Shown in pieces: positions 31,502 to 42,659 of a stretch of DNA of 64,000 nucleotides (within the stretch, counting starts at the first letter, position 1; the number at the start of each line of letters is the position of its first letter). The notes beneath the pieces were generated by a model. The model made no database searches and was not told the origin of the DNA. It saw nothing but the letters and a program-made list of their open reading frames with translations. Position numbers and translations under genes: made by a program. The stretch spans positions 217,882 to 281,881 of the forward strand of contig CM055103.1 of NCBI GenBank assembly GCA_029204225.1. The letters are read 5' to 3'. This stretch comes from Diphasiastrum complanatum (taxonomy: Eukaryota > Streptophyta > Lycopodiopsida > Lycopodiales > Lycopodiaceae).

Positions 31502-33480
31502 ATTAGTACAAATTTCAAAAATTGGCTGCAAATACTATTTGTAATTACTTATTGCAAAATTTTCAAATATTTATTGCAAAAATTGATTTTGAATCTTAAA
31601 ATGTGATTATTTAAAATAAAAATTATGATTTTTAATCTTTGTTCATGATAAAATTGTTTTTTTTGTAGATTTGAGTATTGACATTTATGTGGCAGCTGAC
31701 AAGAAATTTCTAAATACCACAATCACTAAAAACTTGAAAATGTATTCTTCTTCAACAAGTTCAAAGCCAAAGAATAAGTTATCAAAAAGGTGTGATGAAA
31801 CTGACAAGCTAAGTTGGGTACAAGCTAGAGCATCTTATTAAATGAACGAAAATGTTCAAGAAACAAGAAAAGCAATTGAGTCCAACATGTTTCATCCAAG
31901 ATCAAGCAATTTAGTATATGACATGCATTTCAATACAAGACATGGTTTGTTTCTGGCCCAAATCTAGGCAAACTATGGAAATTGGGATAGTATAACTACA
32001 TATGGAAAATATTCGATATTTGAGAAACATCAACCTGACATCTAGGAGACATCAAATTTGTCAAAAATTGGGATTTGAGGACCATGCAAAGATCTACAAT
32101 GAACTCCATGCATGTGAGGTTGCACAAGATGAATCTATGATAGATTGAATCGGATTTTCAAGGGCTATTAAGATTTGAATCAAGGAAAGAGCACATCTAC
32201 AACAAAAGTTATGATCATCCAAAGAGAAGCTAGTTTTTCACATCCACATGAAAAAACAAAGTAAAATTTACGATGAGAGGAAAACCAAACATGTTGCTCT
32301 TGAGTAGAGAGAGAAAATGTGACACACTCAAGTACAATACTCCTTGAACAAACTTGCCCGAATCCAAGCATGGCAGCTGGTTGGCTAGTCGCAAGAGTGT
32401 TATATCACTATATGATGTGCATGTGTCTCTGAAGACAAATGCTCTATTGCAAAGTGCAAAGCAACATGCATATTTGGTAGGGAGACATGTGGGAGGTGGT
32501 TTAAGCTCCAAAGTTTACAACAAAACTCATTGATCAACATCTAACAGTCACGAACCGTTGTGCTCAACACCCCATCATTAACAATGCCTAAATTTTCAAC
32601 AAACTCTTTCGCTATTGATTCAACCACTAGATTAGGTTGGAAATTGACCAATTGCTACAACCCAATCTCCGTCAAATAAGTATAAATCAAAGACACATTA
32701 ATATCCAGACACTTGATAAAATAAAAAACTTTCACAAAAGCAGACATGATGTGAAAAGACACAAAAAGAATTAACAAAATACAAAATGCCAAAAAAGCAA
32801 TAGCAAAAAACAAGTTTTAAGCAACTTGGAACATAATAATAAGCAACAAAAATCACAAAAGCAACTAGACAAGCAAGCACTATGCATGATGAGGTGCACA
32901 AAATGTCATCCAAAAGTCTCTTAAACCCTATTTATACACCAAGAGGTAAAAGATGGCAATGAAGGATAAATGACACATATTTTTGTCGCCAAAGAAAATC
33001 ACTAGATAATATAAAATGGAAAGGAAAATAGTGTTAAAAGGAACGCACATCGCCTAACATGAAGACAAATTCCATTAAAGATGTAAAACTCGATAAACAC
33101 CAAAAATGTCATAGTGAAACATATAAGCTAAAATGGTTATACATAATTAGAAAAATGTAAAACCTTTTCAAATGAACCGTAATAGAACATAAAACCAAAA
33201 ACTATCATAAAAGAACCATAAACCAACTGAACTCCATAATGTCAAAACCATTTTTAAGTATCCGACAACATAAGCAAAAAAACCAACTATTTGTGAAGAT
33301 TTTGACAATCATTAAGAACCAAAATCATCTATTGATCTTTGGTTTGAAAGACAACACTATTTACACCATTTGCAATGTAGAAAATCAACACCTACTTAAT
33401 GAAAGAGATGCAAACTCAATAAGATATTGATAAAACATCAAAATTATGATATTATGAAGTTGTTGACCATACAAAAACAA
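31502..33480. other. no recognisable gene; AT-rich
   Basis: One exon-like stretch at 31668-31830 follows a TTTTGTAG acceptor (SSSTSSKPKNKLSKRC) but stops quickly and matches no family I know. The rest (32180-33480) shows only short frames and may be worn LTR sequence. Confidence 0.35.
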
Positions 33481-33964
33481 TAAGCTACTGTATTTCACAC
33501 GTGTGGATCCGAATATAGCAAAATATGACCATTCTACACACAAGATTGCAAGATATCATCAAGATAGTGCACCAATGACACATCAAATCACAATCATTCT
33601 CAATGTATGAAACATATATCAATCCTACCAGAAGCTTGCACCCAAGAGAACTCATGTATAAGCATGAAATGAGATGAGAGAGAGAAGAATCTGTTTCTCC
33701 ACGAGTTTACATCCTTTTATAATAGGTCCATGCATCATTAATGAGCTTGGTTTCCCTCCATAACAAAAACCCTACTACTAATGTAGACTAGATTCAATGT
33801 CTCCAACATTCAAATTTGAATCTACTAAAATTGACCTCCTACTATTTCTCTAACTTTCTAAAAGTGGTAATTCAAATGCTTTTAGACTAATATAGCTTTG
33901 AAAAGTCAAACTCTAAGTCTAATATGAAAATTGGCCTCAATTTTGTATTTGGCAATTTATCACA
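33481..33964 (-). repeat. copia LTR (part)
   Basis: The right 150 bp match 9655-9865. The end TTATCACA is followed by CTCCCTCTTCAAC, a polypurine tract on the minus strand, which sets the 3' LTR boundary at 33964. The left boundary is uncertain. ACATCCTTTTATAATAGG near 33710 gives a possible TATA-like signal. Confidence 0.6.
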
Positions 33965-33982
33965 CTCCCTCTTCAACTAGTT

Positions 33983-34240
33983 TTAGCATAGAGACACATG
34001 TTGAAGCTCCACCTCTTTTTCCATGACTTTCTCCACAAAGTGATATGCCACCTCAATATGCTTGCTCCTAGCATGAAATATAGGATTGCTTGCCAGCTTT
34101 TGGGCTGATAGATTGTCACAAAAGATGATTGGGCTCTCTAAAAAATCCAGCAAGTGAAGATCCTTGATCATCCTATCTTTTTTGTGCAATGATTAAGGGC
34201 TTTGTACTTGGCCTCACTATAGAACAATTGATCAGACAGA
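33983..34240 (-). pseudogene. copia RNase H fragment
   Basis: The minus-strand frame reads IIFCDNLSAQKLASNPIFHARSKHIEV, the conserved copia RNase H block (DNxSAIxLxxNPxxHxRTKHIdv), then HFVEKVMEKEVELQHV. The preceding part (EAKYKAL near 34210) is just out of frame. The element is otherwise gone. Confidence 0.9.
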
Positions 34241-34244
34241 TCTT

Positions 34245-34880
34245 GAGTCTACCAACAAAGCGCGCAGTTTACTTGACAAGGATGAGAAAGAAATAGACGC
34301 AAACTCGAAACTTTTCTATTCGTGACCAACACAAAAGATTCACAAAAGTATCGCGAAACAATGTCTAGTTCAAGCCTCAGAAGTCGCGAAACTATCTCGA
34401 ACAGTTCGTGAAATATTCTAGCTTCCTTCAAGCTCAACAATTGTCATCTGTCATGAAGAGATAAGTATCACGAACAATTCAAGAAACATGAAGCTGAGAC
34501 AAAAATTGTTCGTGATACTTATCTCTTCGCGAAAGACAAAAATGTCGCAAAGAGATAAGTATCACGAACAATTCATGAAACATGAAGCTGAGACAAAGAG
34601 ACAGACTGTCATGAAATATTCGCGAACAAAATTTATTCGAGCCTGGAAACAGAACATCTATTTGAATGTCAACCATCATAAATGGTTAGCTTTCTACTGT
34701 TACAATAAATAAACGGCCAAAAGACCTGTCCTATAGCAATATAAATAAACTTGCACTCCTCATTACAAAGAGGTCAAAATTGAGTGACTGAAAGACTCGA
34801 ATCACTAGTTCGTATTCCAGCAGAAAAGCTCAAATCAGAATTGAACTCGAAACTTGCAAAATCGAACTCGAAACCACCTG
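34245..34880. repeat. LTR-like region with inverted and direct repeats
   Basis: AGAGATAAGTATCACGAACAATT occurs forward at about 34459 and 34550, and inverted at about 34505. The flank CATGAAGCTGAGACAAA is also doubled. ATATAAATAA at 34739-34748 is a good TATA box with about 100 bp of leader-like sequence behind it, and a copia RT fragment follows on the plus strand. This suggests the 3' part of an LTR. Confidence 0.55.
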
Positions 34881-34974
34881 TAAGAAGATCAGATAGACAA
34901 TGAAGACCACCAAAAAGGTATGGTCAGGATGTTTTTAATACAACCATCGAATTTTGTGGATTCTTTGATGAACC

Positions 34975-35138
34975 TCAAACATTTGAGGAAGCTATAGATG
35001 GACCAGATAAAGATCGCTGGATTCAGGCAATGGAGGATGAAATGTCATCCATGTACAAGAACAATGTATGGACACTTGCACCTATACCTAATGGCAGAAA
35101 ACTAGTCAAGTGCAAGTGGATCTATAACAAAAAGGCCT
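34975..35138 (+). pseudogene. copia RT N-terminal fragment
   Basis: In frame: FEEAIDGPDKDRWIQAMEDEM, then VWTLAPIPNGRKLVKCKWIYNKK, the conserved opening of copia RT (RVT_2). It is cut sharply at 35139 by a repeat also found at 56957. Confidence 0.92.
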
Positions 35139-35205
35139 AAAGTCCTTTTCTTGACTTTCTAATTACTCAAATCTATATGTGATTATGGGATTGGACTTCA
35201 GTTGA
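35139..35205. repeat. 67-bp block shared with 56957-57024
   Basis: AGGCCTAAAGTCCTTTT then TTGACTTTCTAATTA and GGGTTGGACTT-like sequence occur in both places, each after AAAAA. It probably marks one end of a transposon family that inserted twice. Confidence 0.75.
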
Positions 35206-35479
35206 TATCCAAGCTAAGTTCATCATATTCAATGGAAAAGTGATCAGTGTATCCAAAGTTTGATCAAGTAACAAAATTTTGCTCAATTCGGATTGATTAT
35301 CTCATTGACACATATAGCTTGTTGTACAATCCACTATTGCAAGAGCTAATTGATTTCAGTTGACAATGTCGGTTTGAGAGTCATAATGGACTCCCAGAGT
35401 CTTCATTTGTCGATCACAGGTATGATCTGCTGTTGATGAATCATCATCCCCTCTTTGGACTACTGGCTTGATAGTTCAA

Positions 35480-35860
35480 TTAATTGGATCTACTTTGACC
35501 GCATGCTCACGATTCTCAAAAGTAATTTTGCCGGTGTCCCAATTATGAATTGCTTGTGCAACTCGTGAATGGACGTCCCAATAAAACATGATATATATTT
35601 GGCACATCAGGTAAGTCCATTACTACAAAAGTAATGACAAACTACACTCTAGCTATTTTGACAGGTACGTCTTCAACCATTCCTCTAGGACGGACTGTCG
35701 TTTGATCAGCTAGCTTGATGGCAAAAGTCATTTGGTAGCCGGTCCCCACTTTCACGTAGCTTGATTTAACTCTTGATCCTCCATCAATCACGGCTATTTC
35801 TTTACCAAACTGTCTATGTTGTATCGGTAGGGTGATATTTTTCTGCTCACTTTCTCAGGC
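35480..35860 (-). pseudogene. gypsy aspartic protease fragment
   Basis: The minus strand gives IAVIDGGSRVKSSYVKVG, then VRPRGMVEDVPVKIA and DLPDVPNIYHVLLGRPF, the pattern of the gypsy retropepsin (DxGS active site to LLGRPF). One stop and a small shift break it. The active site reads DGGS. Confidence 0.75.
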
Positions 35861-35869
35861 TATTCCTAC

Positions 35870-38345
35870 ATTACTTCGTTCGTTTCTTCGAATTCGACGG
35901 ACTTGTGGTTCCATTTGAGTCAATCTTTTTGCTAATACTTCTTTTATTTTAGGCACTAGCTTAAGAAATTATCCCAATATAATATCCATCTTGTACACAG
36001 AATATTTATGATCAATTCTGTTTGCGGTACTTCTGGTTCTGTCATCTTGAAGGGTTCTTCATGATGATGCAACTGTGTATTAACATCCGTTCTTGGATAT
36101 CCTGACGAAGTGTAGCCAGCGAGGGTCCTATTTTGATGAAGAAGACAGCAGAACAGAAAGCTCGTGTCCAGCTTGTAAGTTCAGAAGATAGAATGTCACG
36201 TTGAGGAAAACATTTGAAGGACAGTAAGATTGATGTCTGGTCTCCACCAGTGAGATGAGCTAAAAGGTATTGAATAAGTGAATTAGAATGAATTGTACAT
36301 GAGAGAACATCTTACAAGCTTTATCTTGTTCATTACAGCCATTCGCTTAAAGGTGAAGACCTAATTGCTTTCAATGAAAAAAGTTGGTCCGATGTGGTGA
36401 TTACATCTCTCATTTTGTATGATGAAAACTTGCTTTTTACAAAAAATTTATGGTTTATATTCTGAGTGATTTTTGTGGAGTTCTCTATTGCACAAACTGC
36501 CACTTTCTAATATAAAACCATGGCTTCTTGACGTAATGCTATTTTTAAATTGGAGCTGATTGGGGATTTTTAATATGGAATCCTTATTCAATTACAAGAT
36601 CATAGACATATCCTTCTCTCTTACATCTCTGATATCATACATAGTTTGCTGATTTTCTATGGCGAAGTTCCAGCATTCTACAACAAACGTTGATTTGAAC
36701 AAACAGGGCCGAACAAGGCATCAAGGTCAATAATGCTTTTTATATCGTTTTTTCCTCCTGTAGCTTGAGCTAATCATATCTTTCTTCCTATTGTGTAATG
36801 CAATAGCTGATCTTATAATTCAGGAGTCTGTCATTGGTATTTCTTTTTTCAAATCTTTGACATTGCCTGGAGGCACAAAAGAGCTCTCACTGCTCAGTGT
36901 TGGTGAGCACATCTCTTCTTATAATCCATCGATATAACCTTTTCCGAGTAGTGAGATGCTTTATTCTTTATATTTGGGGGTTATTTACTTGCTTAATTGG
37001 AGCATGGAACACAATGAAACAACTATATTTAAGAATGAAGATTTCTTATAGAGAGACTAAGCTTCAAAACTTACAAAGAGACTAAGCTTAAAAACTTCCG
37101 CATGACCTGTTAAAGGTCATCTACTACAAAAATGTGGCTAATTAGACTGTTGTCTTGTACAGGAGGAAGGGAAAAAAGCTTCACAAATATTATCATGTTG
37201 AAGGTTTACGTTGTAGGGATATATACGGGAGCAGGGATCTTAGATCACATTACATCATACAGGTCACTGAAATCCCTAAGGACGTTTCTCCTTCGAAGGC
37301 TCTTATTGAAGGTTAGAGCAATCTTTTGCAACTAGCTGTAAGATGGATTCCTATTCTAGTTGAGCAAAATAACAATTTTGAAATCTTCTATTAGGGGTTA
37401 GACTGGAGGATTGTGGGTAAACTTATAAGGGTAGGATTCTTTGAAGTTTGCCAAGCCCAAACAAAATTCTATGATTGTTTTCATAACAAGAATGCTATGG
37501 TGTAGCCTCTATGTATGTATGTATATATGCATTTGTAGTTGTAAGCCTTTTATGTGTTTAAAATCGGGCATCAGTCTTTAGATAGGTTTTCTGATGATAT
37601 TTTATAGTAAGTGACGTGTTAAATCACTTAATCTTACAATTAGTGACTTTCATTTTAATAAGCTTGCTTAATCTTATGGGGTGGGGCTTCTAGCCCTAAC
37701 TTGTGAAACGTTGGTGGGATGGTTGAGATCACCCAAGGGCATATGTATTCGAGTATGTTGCTAGTACTTTAGAGCATATTGTCTCTGTATTGACGAGCTA
37801 GTACTTTTTCATATTTCAAACTTTCTTCTATGTATATAAACCATTCAAATTGCAGTTTTCAATTGATGAATAATCTTTTCGTTGTAAATTTTTGTTTTTA
37901 AATTCTTTAGATGTTCATTTATGCATTTTGTAAAAAATGAAAAAGATTTTCATACATAAAAAAGATTTGTATAGAAAATTTTTATATTGCAATATTTTCA
38001 TATTTCACTTTTCATGTATAGAGATAATAAAAAATATCTTATTTTAGCAAAACATTTCTTTATATACACTTTTCTATAAATGTAACTTATTATCTAGGAA
38101 ATTTTAAATGCAAACTTTATTTTACTACATAGGAAAAATTTAAAGAGACCTTATAAAGAAAGTTTGAATGTTAATTTTCTAGATGAGATTTTTTTTGAAA
38201 ACTCTATTTTCCTATATAGAAAAGCTCAAAAGATTTTATCTAGGAAATTTGAAAGTTAATATTCCTATATGAAAATTTTTTGCAAACCTTATTTTCCTAC
38301 ATAGGAAAAAGTTTATAGTGTCTCTTATCTAGGAAATTTCAAAGT
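35870..38345. other. no gene recognised; increasingly AT-rich
   Basis: Short frames only. From about 37900, many variants of TTTCCTAxxTAGGAAA-like words (CCTATATAGGAAA, ATCTAGGAAA) appear, leading into the tandem repeats at 38350. Confidence 0.4.
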
Positions 38346-38349
38346 TAAT

Positions 38350-38577
38350 TTTCCTAGTTGTCATCTAGGAAATGGTTTAAGTTTCCTAGTTGTCATCTAG
38401 GAAATGGTTTAAGTTTCCTAGTATTTCCTTTTTCCTAGTTGTGTTCAATTGCAATTAGGAAAAAGCTTCTTTTTTTACATCTAGGAACTTGTCATATTAG
38501 TATTTCCTTTTTCCTAGTTGTGTTCAATTGCAATTAGGAAAAAGCTTTTTTTTTTTACATCTAGGAACTTGTCATAT
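38350..38577 (+). repeat. two tandem duplications (32 bp and 79 bp)
   Basis: TTCCTAGTTGTCATCTAGG occurs at 38351 and 38383. A 79-bp unit from TAGTATTTCC to GTCATAT occurs at 38419 and 38498 and is nearly identical, the poly-T length being the main difference. Confidence 0.92.
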
Positions 38578-38748
38578 TTTTCTTGTGAGCTGATAATAGT
38601 GATGTTATGGAATCCGTGAAGACAAGACAAAGCATAAGATGAATACACTGAAGTTATCAAATATAAAGAAGGCACTTTTTACCAAAGTTATGATTACTTG
38701 TGTTTTATGCACAGAGCCCACAACCCGCTTGCAAACAAAATGCAGACT

Positions 38749-39171
38749 CTACTTTCAAACTACATAAAAGCTGGAAACTATGAGCTCAACTTCCACAGAG
38801 CTCGTGCAGACTCGATGCGTCTACTTTCAAACTACATAAGAGCTGGAAACTATGAGCTCAACTTCCATAGAGCTCGTGCAGACTCGATGCGTCTACTTTC
38901 AAACTACATAAGAGCTGGAAACTATGAGCTCAACTTCCATAGAGCTCGTGCAGACTCGATGCGTCGACTTTCAAACTACAATATAAAAGCTGGAAACTAT
39001 CAGCTCAACTTCTACAGAGCTCGTGCAGACTCGATGCGTCTACTTTCAAACTACATAAAAGCTGGAAACTATGAGCTCACCTTCCATAGAGCTCGTGCAG
39101 ACTCAATGCGTCGACTTTCAACTACATAAAAGCTGGAAATTATGAGCTCAACTTCCACAGAGCTCGTGTCT
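38749..39171 (+). repeat. 72-bp minisatellite, six units, coding a 24-aa repeat
   Basis: Units start at 38749, 38821, 38893, 38965, 39040 and 39112. Periods are 72, 72, 72, 75 and 72. The frame stays open for five units (LLSNYIRAGNYELNFHRARA-type repeat, 38698-39129) until a 1-bp loss in the sixth. It ends at the stop codon of the minus-strand PUD gene, so it occupies that gene's 3' UTR. No evidence of translation. Confidence 0.93.
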
Positions 39172-39978
39172 CTACATCTGTAATAGCACATTTTGAAACT
39201 CTTCTAATTCGCCCACCTCCCCATGGGCACGATCTGCGTGAGCAGCCGCTGAGCGGTCTTCTGCGTTTCCCTTGATGTTCACTTTCCCATCCTGTAGGAT
39301 CTCGATCTGTTCGTACACAGTTGCGGCATTTCCCGAGGGGGCGTTGAAGGTGAGCTTATTGCCAGCGTGAATAGTGATGGTCACCCACGCACCGGTGGTG
39401 ATGGCATCCTCTGAGCGGAGGATGAATTGCTTGAAACCGCAAGTCTTCTCGTTGTTAAGGAGGGCCTTCGAGAGGGACCCCGCAGCCACTGCAGCACCCG
39501 CAGCTGCGAGCGGAGATGCCGCACAGCCAGCGACTGGAGGGAGGCCACATGCGGCCACCCCCGCTATGGCGGCTGCCGCGGCACTGAGCGCGGCCGGGCC
39601 AGCGCCCTCAAGGATGTCAATTGCACAGCGGAAGTTGTTGGGATCGGTCTGGTAGATGGCCTTGGTGTCGCTGAAAACCCATGTGACATACCACCAATCT
39701 CTGCCTGTGGTCAGAAAGCCGGTAGTATAATCTACAAGCTGATTGCCATTGCCATCATCTGTCTGCCCTTGCTGAAGGCCCTTGCCGAAGACGAGCTGGT
39801 TCTTGTAGTCGTCGCTGTACTTGTGGCTCACGTATATGCTGCCAGGTTGAATATTCCTTCCGCTGTTGTTCGTGATGCGCACTCGGGCCTTGCGGTGATC
39901 CTTGGCGCGAGAGCTGGCCACAAGGGAAAGGCAGATGACGGAGAGCAGGAGGAAATTAGCCTTGAGGAGACTCCTCAT
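39172..39978 (-). CDS. secreted PUD-domain (up-regulated in daf-2) protein, 268 aa
   Basis: Single exon. Residues 1-25 are a signal peptide (hydrophobic FLLLSVICLSLVASSRA), so the product should be secreted. Then comes a beta-rich domain: RVRITNNSG, SHKYSDDYKNQ, DYTTGFLTTGRDWWYVTWV, DPNNFRCAID. A Gly/Ala-rich hydrophobic stretch (about 130-170) follows, then EKTCGFKQFIL and NAPSG near 180-220. This order fits the PUD1/PUD2-like family (PF18457) known from nematodes and fungi, whose function is unknown. Family naming is from memory of the motif pattern. GC content is far higher than in the flanks. A TATA box lies about 125 bp upstream. The start has no in-frame ATG before it near the promoter. 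Confidence 0.78.
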   Translation of the reverse strand: MRSLLKANFLLLSVICLSLVASSRAKDHRKARVRITNNSGRNIQPGSIYVSHKYSDDYKNQLVFGKGLQQGQTDDGNGNQLVDYTTGFLTTGRDWWYVTWVFSDTKAIYQTDPNNFRCAIDILEGAGPAALSAAAAAIAGVAACGLPPVAGCAASPLAAAGAAVAAGSLSKALLNNEKTCGFKQFILRSEDAITTGAWVTITIHAGNKLTFNAPSGNAATVYEQIEILQDGKVNIKGNAEDRSAAAHADRAHGEVGELEEFQNVLLQM

Positions 39979-40099
39979 GATGGATCGATTGAAAGGACTG
40001 TCACGTTAGCGCGAGTGAGATGTTGAAGAAGAAATTGAGGAACAACGCAGGCAAAAAAGAGTTCGAATGAAGATGGAGAATGTGGTTCAAGAACTGCAA

Positions 40100-40106
40100 T
40101 TTATAG
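40100..40106 (-). promoter_or_regulatory. TATA box of the PUD gene
   Basis: The minus strand reads CTATAAATTG, about 125 bp before the ATG at 39978. The leader between is AG-rich, as in plant 5' UTRs. Confidence 0.6.
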
Positions 40107-40904
40107 TGAGCTCTAGCGGCCTCTAGCCTGTGGTGTAATAAGTTGACTGTGGCGCGTGCTTTGCATGGATGGGCCTCATTTTTTATGACTCACGACTCAC
40201 GACTCGTCACGAGCATCATGTTGTGCGAACTTTCCACGATTCTTTTCAGATCCACAATGGATTATCAGACTGCTCATGATTATAATCTCTTTTTGAAACC
40301 ATGCACAGTGCGAGAATGCCGAATACCCACGTGACACAAGTATAAAATATATACATATATGAATGCCAAAATTGACTTCGGAGAGTGTGTGCAGTGGTGC
40401 ACTGTGCACTTAGACAGATAACGAAAAACAACAATAAATGCATAGAAATCCGCCACTGTCAGGACAATGATGGTTTGAACGTTTGAGCTTTGAACTTTAA
40501 AATAAGCTTAATTAGAGTAGATTCATACTACTCGGATTAAGAACAGGTCGGTTGCATAAATAATCTCTTAAACCTCGGGCGTTAAAACATAATAAAAGGT
40601 CACGTCAGCTTACGGGTACTAGAGCAGCAGTAGAGCTGGTCGAAGCTGGATTGATGTAATAATGCAATGTGTAGTGCATAATACATATTTTATAATGTGT
40701 CTGTTGACTTTAGATACCAAAAAGGATGACTGCTAGTTAATCTACGTAACACCAACAAACTCAAAAAAGAAAATAACAGAGACTTAATGACCATACACAG
40801 CAAGTTTTCGTGGGCTGTTTATATATCTAGAGAAATTAGATGTCAAGAAGGAGAAGCTATGGATTGACAGCCTTGAGAGTTGGATTGCTGATGTCAAGAA
40901 ACAC
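40107..40904. other. upstream region of the PUD gene, no gene
   Basis: GACTCACGACTCACGACTCGT (about 40191) is a small repeat. CCCACGTGACAC near 40326 is a G-box. No coding frame stands out. Confidence 0.4.
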
Positions 40905-40912
40905 AAGTGTTT

Positions 40913-41100
40913 GTGTGTGTATGTTGCTGCACAAAGATTCTAAATACTACTGCAGTCTGCAGTAACCATCAGTAACCATTGTGTGACACTGTGAGTAGTG
41001 AATCTTGTGTGTATGTGGCCGCACATAGATTCTAAATAGTACTGCAGTCTGCAGTAACCATTGTGTGACACTGTGAGTAGAGTAGTGAATCGTGATCATT
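40913..41100. repeat. 94-bp direct repeat
   Basis: GTGTGTATGT through ACTGCAGTCTGCAGTAACCAT and GTGACACTGTGAGTAG appears twice (about 40913 and 41008). The palindromic core CTGCAGTCTGCAG is kept in both. Confidence 0.85.
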
Positions 41101-41240
41101 CGTGATGGAGGTTCGAGCCTCGAGGGATTCAATGACATGGATAAGAGGGTATTGAATTCTTGTTAAGTTGTTCTCCAGAGTCCATAATCTAGAGACTCTA
41201 CACTGTACAACATTATTTTGAAGGAAGCCCTGAATAAATT

Positions 41241-41435
41241 TGTTGTGAGTCGTGGGTCGTGACCAGGCAAGTAAACTACAGATAATACTAATAGTACTGT
41301 CGTGATCGTGAATTTATTGTGAGTAATGGGTCAGTAAACTACAGATAATAGTACTGTCGTGATGGTGAATTTATTGCGAGTCGTGACTCGTGAACAGTCA
41401 AGTAAACGACAGGTAATAGTACTGTCGTGATCGTA
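41241..41435. repeat. three-copy repeat of about 65-75 bp
   Basis: AGTAAACTACAGATAAT followed by AGTACTGTCGTGATCGTGAATTTATTG recurs three times with variation. Confidence 0.85.
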
Positions 41436-41449
41436 CTATACGTATTACG

Positions 41450-42340
41450 TGAAGTGACTCTTATAAGTATAGGCTATAGCTACAAGGTGTATTTAGCGAG
41501 GTTTGGCTTTCCATCACCTTCAATCTGCGGCGCTGCTCCCGGGTCCCACTTTAGGCCTTTCCTCAGAAATCCTGCACAGTCGGAGACCATCAGATCTGAT
41601 ATATTTCAGAGAATTCATGTAGCAGCGCACTGAAGAGAGATAGCATCGCGGAGACTCGAGAGAGAAAGAGCAACGTTAACTACATTATTTTACTGATTGT
41701 TTAATGAGAGAACGGCGAACTGCCCATTACATAAAGAGAGGATGACGTTATGAAAGAACACGTATTGTGTGCAGGTGTGAAGGCATACATTTCAATCCTT
41801 AACAAGATCAACACTAATTAGTAAGGTTTAAGGCCAACCTCAGAGTTTTTGAGTACTTCAAACATTAGTTGGGGACCTTAGTTGGGGACCGGGGTACATG
41901 AGGTTTGGTCACCCAAGTGATGTGGGGAAGTATGTGGTCTTTAAGTATTAACCGGCTAAGCATCTTGATTATACCACTGTTGGGCGGGTGTATAGGGTCG
42001 TGCCTGGTATCAACCCGGGTATTAAAAAACATACCAGTCTGGTATATAGGTTTTCAATACCTAGCAGAGAACCGAATATCCCTGTGTATTGACTTTAGAT
42101 ATACTCAAGGTAATACCCGACCAGACTGGTATAAGCCCCAGAAATACCAGGGATATAACATTACCAGGGCATATTTGCCCCTTTTACCTTGTGCCCGGGT
42201 ATCAAATCAAGGTATATAATTTTCTTAATATAGGCATTAAATAAGACATGAATGCGTTCAACTTTTCATTAATTGGTACGCATGCCCGTCAACCATGTAC
42301 GCATGCCCGTCAACCCTTCAAAAAATAAAAATTTCTAATC
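41450..42340. other. no gene recognised
   Basis: ATACCAGTCTGGTAT near 42030 is nearly palindromic and its core is repeated inverted at about 42120 (CCAGACTGGTATA), a possible hairpin or worn element end. Confidence 0.4.
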
Positions 42341-42359
42341 TATTTGCACTTGGTCTTCC

Positions 42360-42655
42360 TTTTTACAGCTCACGCTCCATCGCTCCTCCATGCTCGCGCT
42401 CCTCTTGTGCCGCTCCATGCTCACTCCCCATGCTGCATTAGCTCCTGTTGCATTCGCTCCTCTTGTTCCATTCGCTTCTTTTGTTCCAATCCATGCTCCT
42501 CTGCTCTGCTCTGCTCCCCTCGTGTTCCGCTCCATGCTGCGCTCTGCTCTCATCTCCTCTTGTTCCATTCCATGCTTCTCTCTGCTCCATGTTGCGCTCT
42601 GCTCTCATCTCCTCGTGTTCCGCTCCATGCTTCTCTCTGCTCTCATAAAGCTATT
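42360..42655. repeat. pyrimidine-rich GCTCC/CTCTGCTC low-complexity tract
   Basis: Degenerate units of GCTCTGCTCTCATCTCCTCNTGTTCC and TCCATGCT recur. Frames across it on both strands are side effects of composition. Confidence 0.85.
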
Positions 42656-42659
42656 TTTT

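Noticed and set aside
38698-39129. Plus-strand gene encoding a 24-aa repeat protein
   Set aside because: Kept only as a minisatellite: no signal, no promoter or homologue, and a 1-bp loss ends the frame in the sixth unit.
39427-40026. 199-aa frame on the plus strand over the PUD gene
   Set aside because: GC-rich antisense frame; no homology pattern, while the minus strand has a signal peptide and family motifs.
42030-42133. Transposon ends formed by CCAGTCTGGTAT and its complement
   Set aside because: Too short and too close; no target duplication or interior.
42335-42568. Frames across the GCTCC-rich tract (both strands)
   Set aside because: Caused by low-complexity composition; stops are rare in such sequence.
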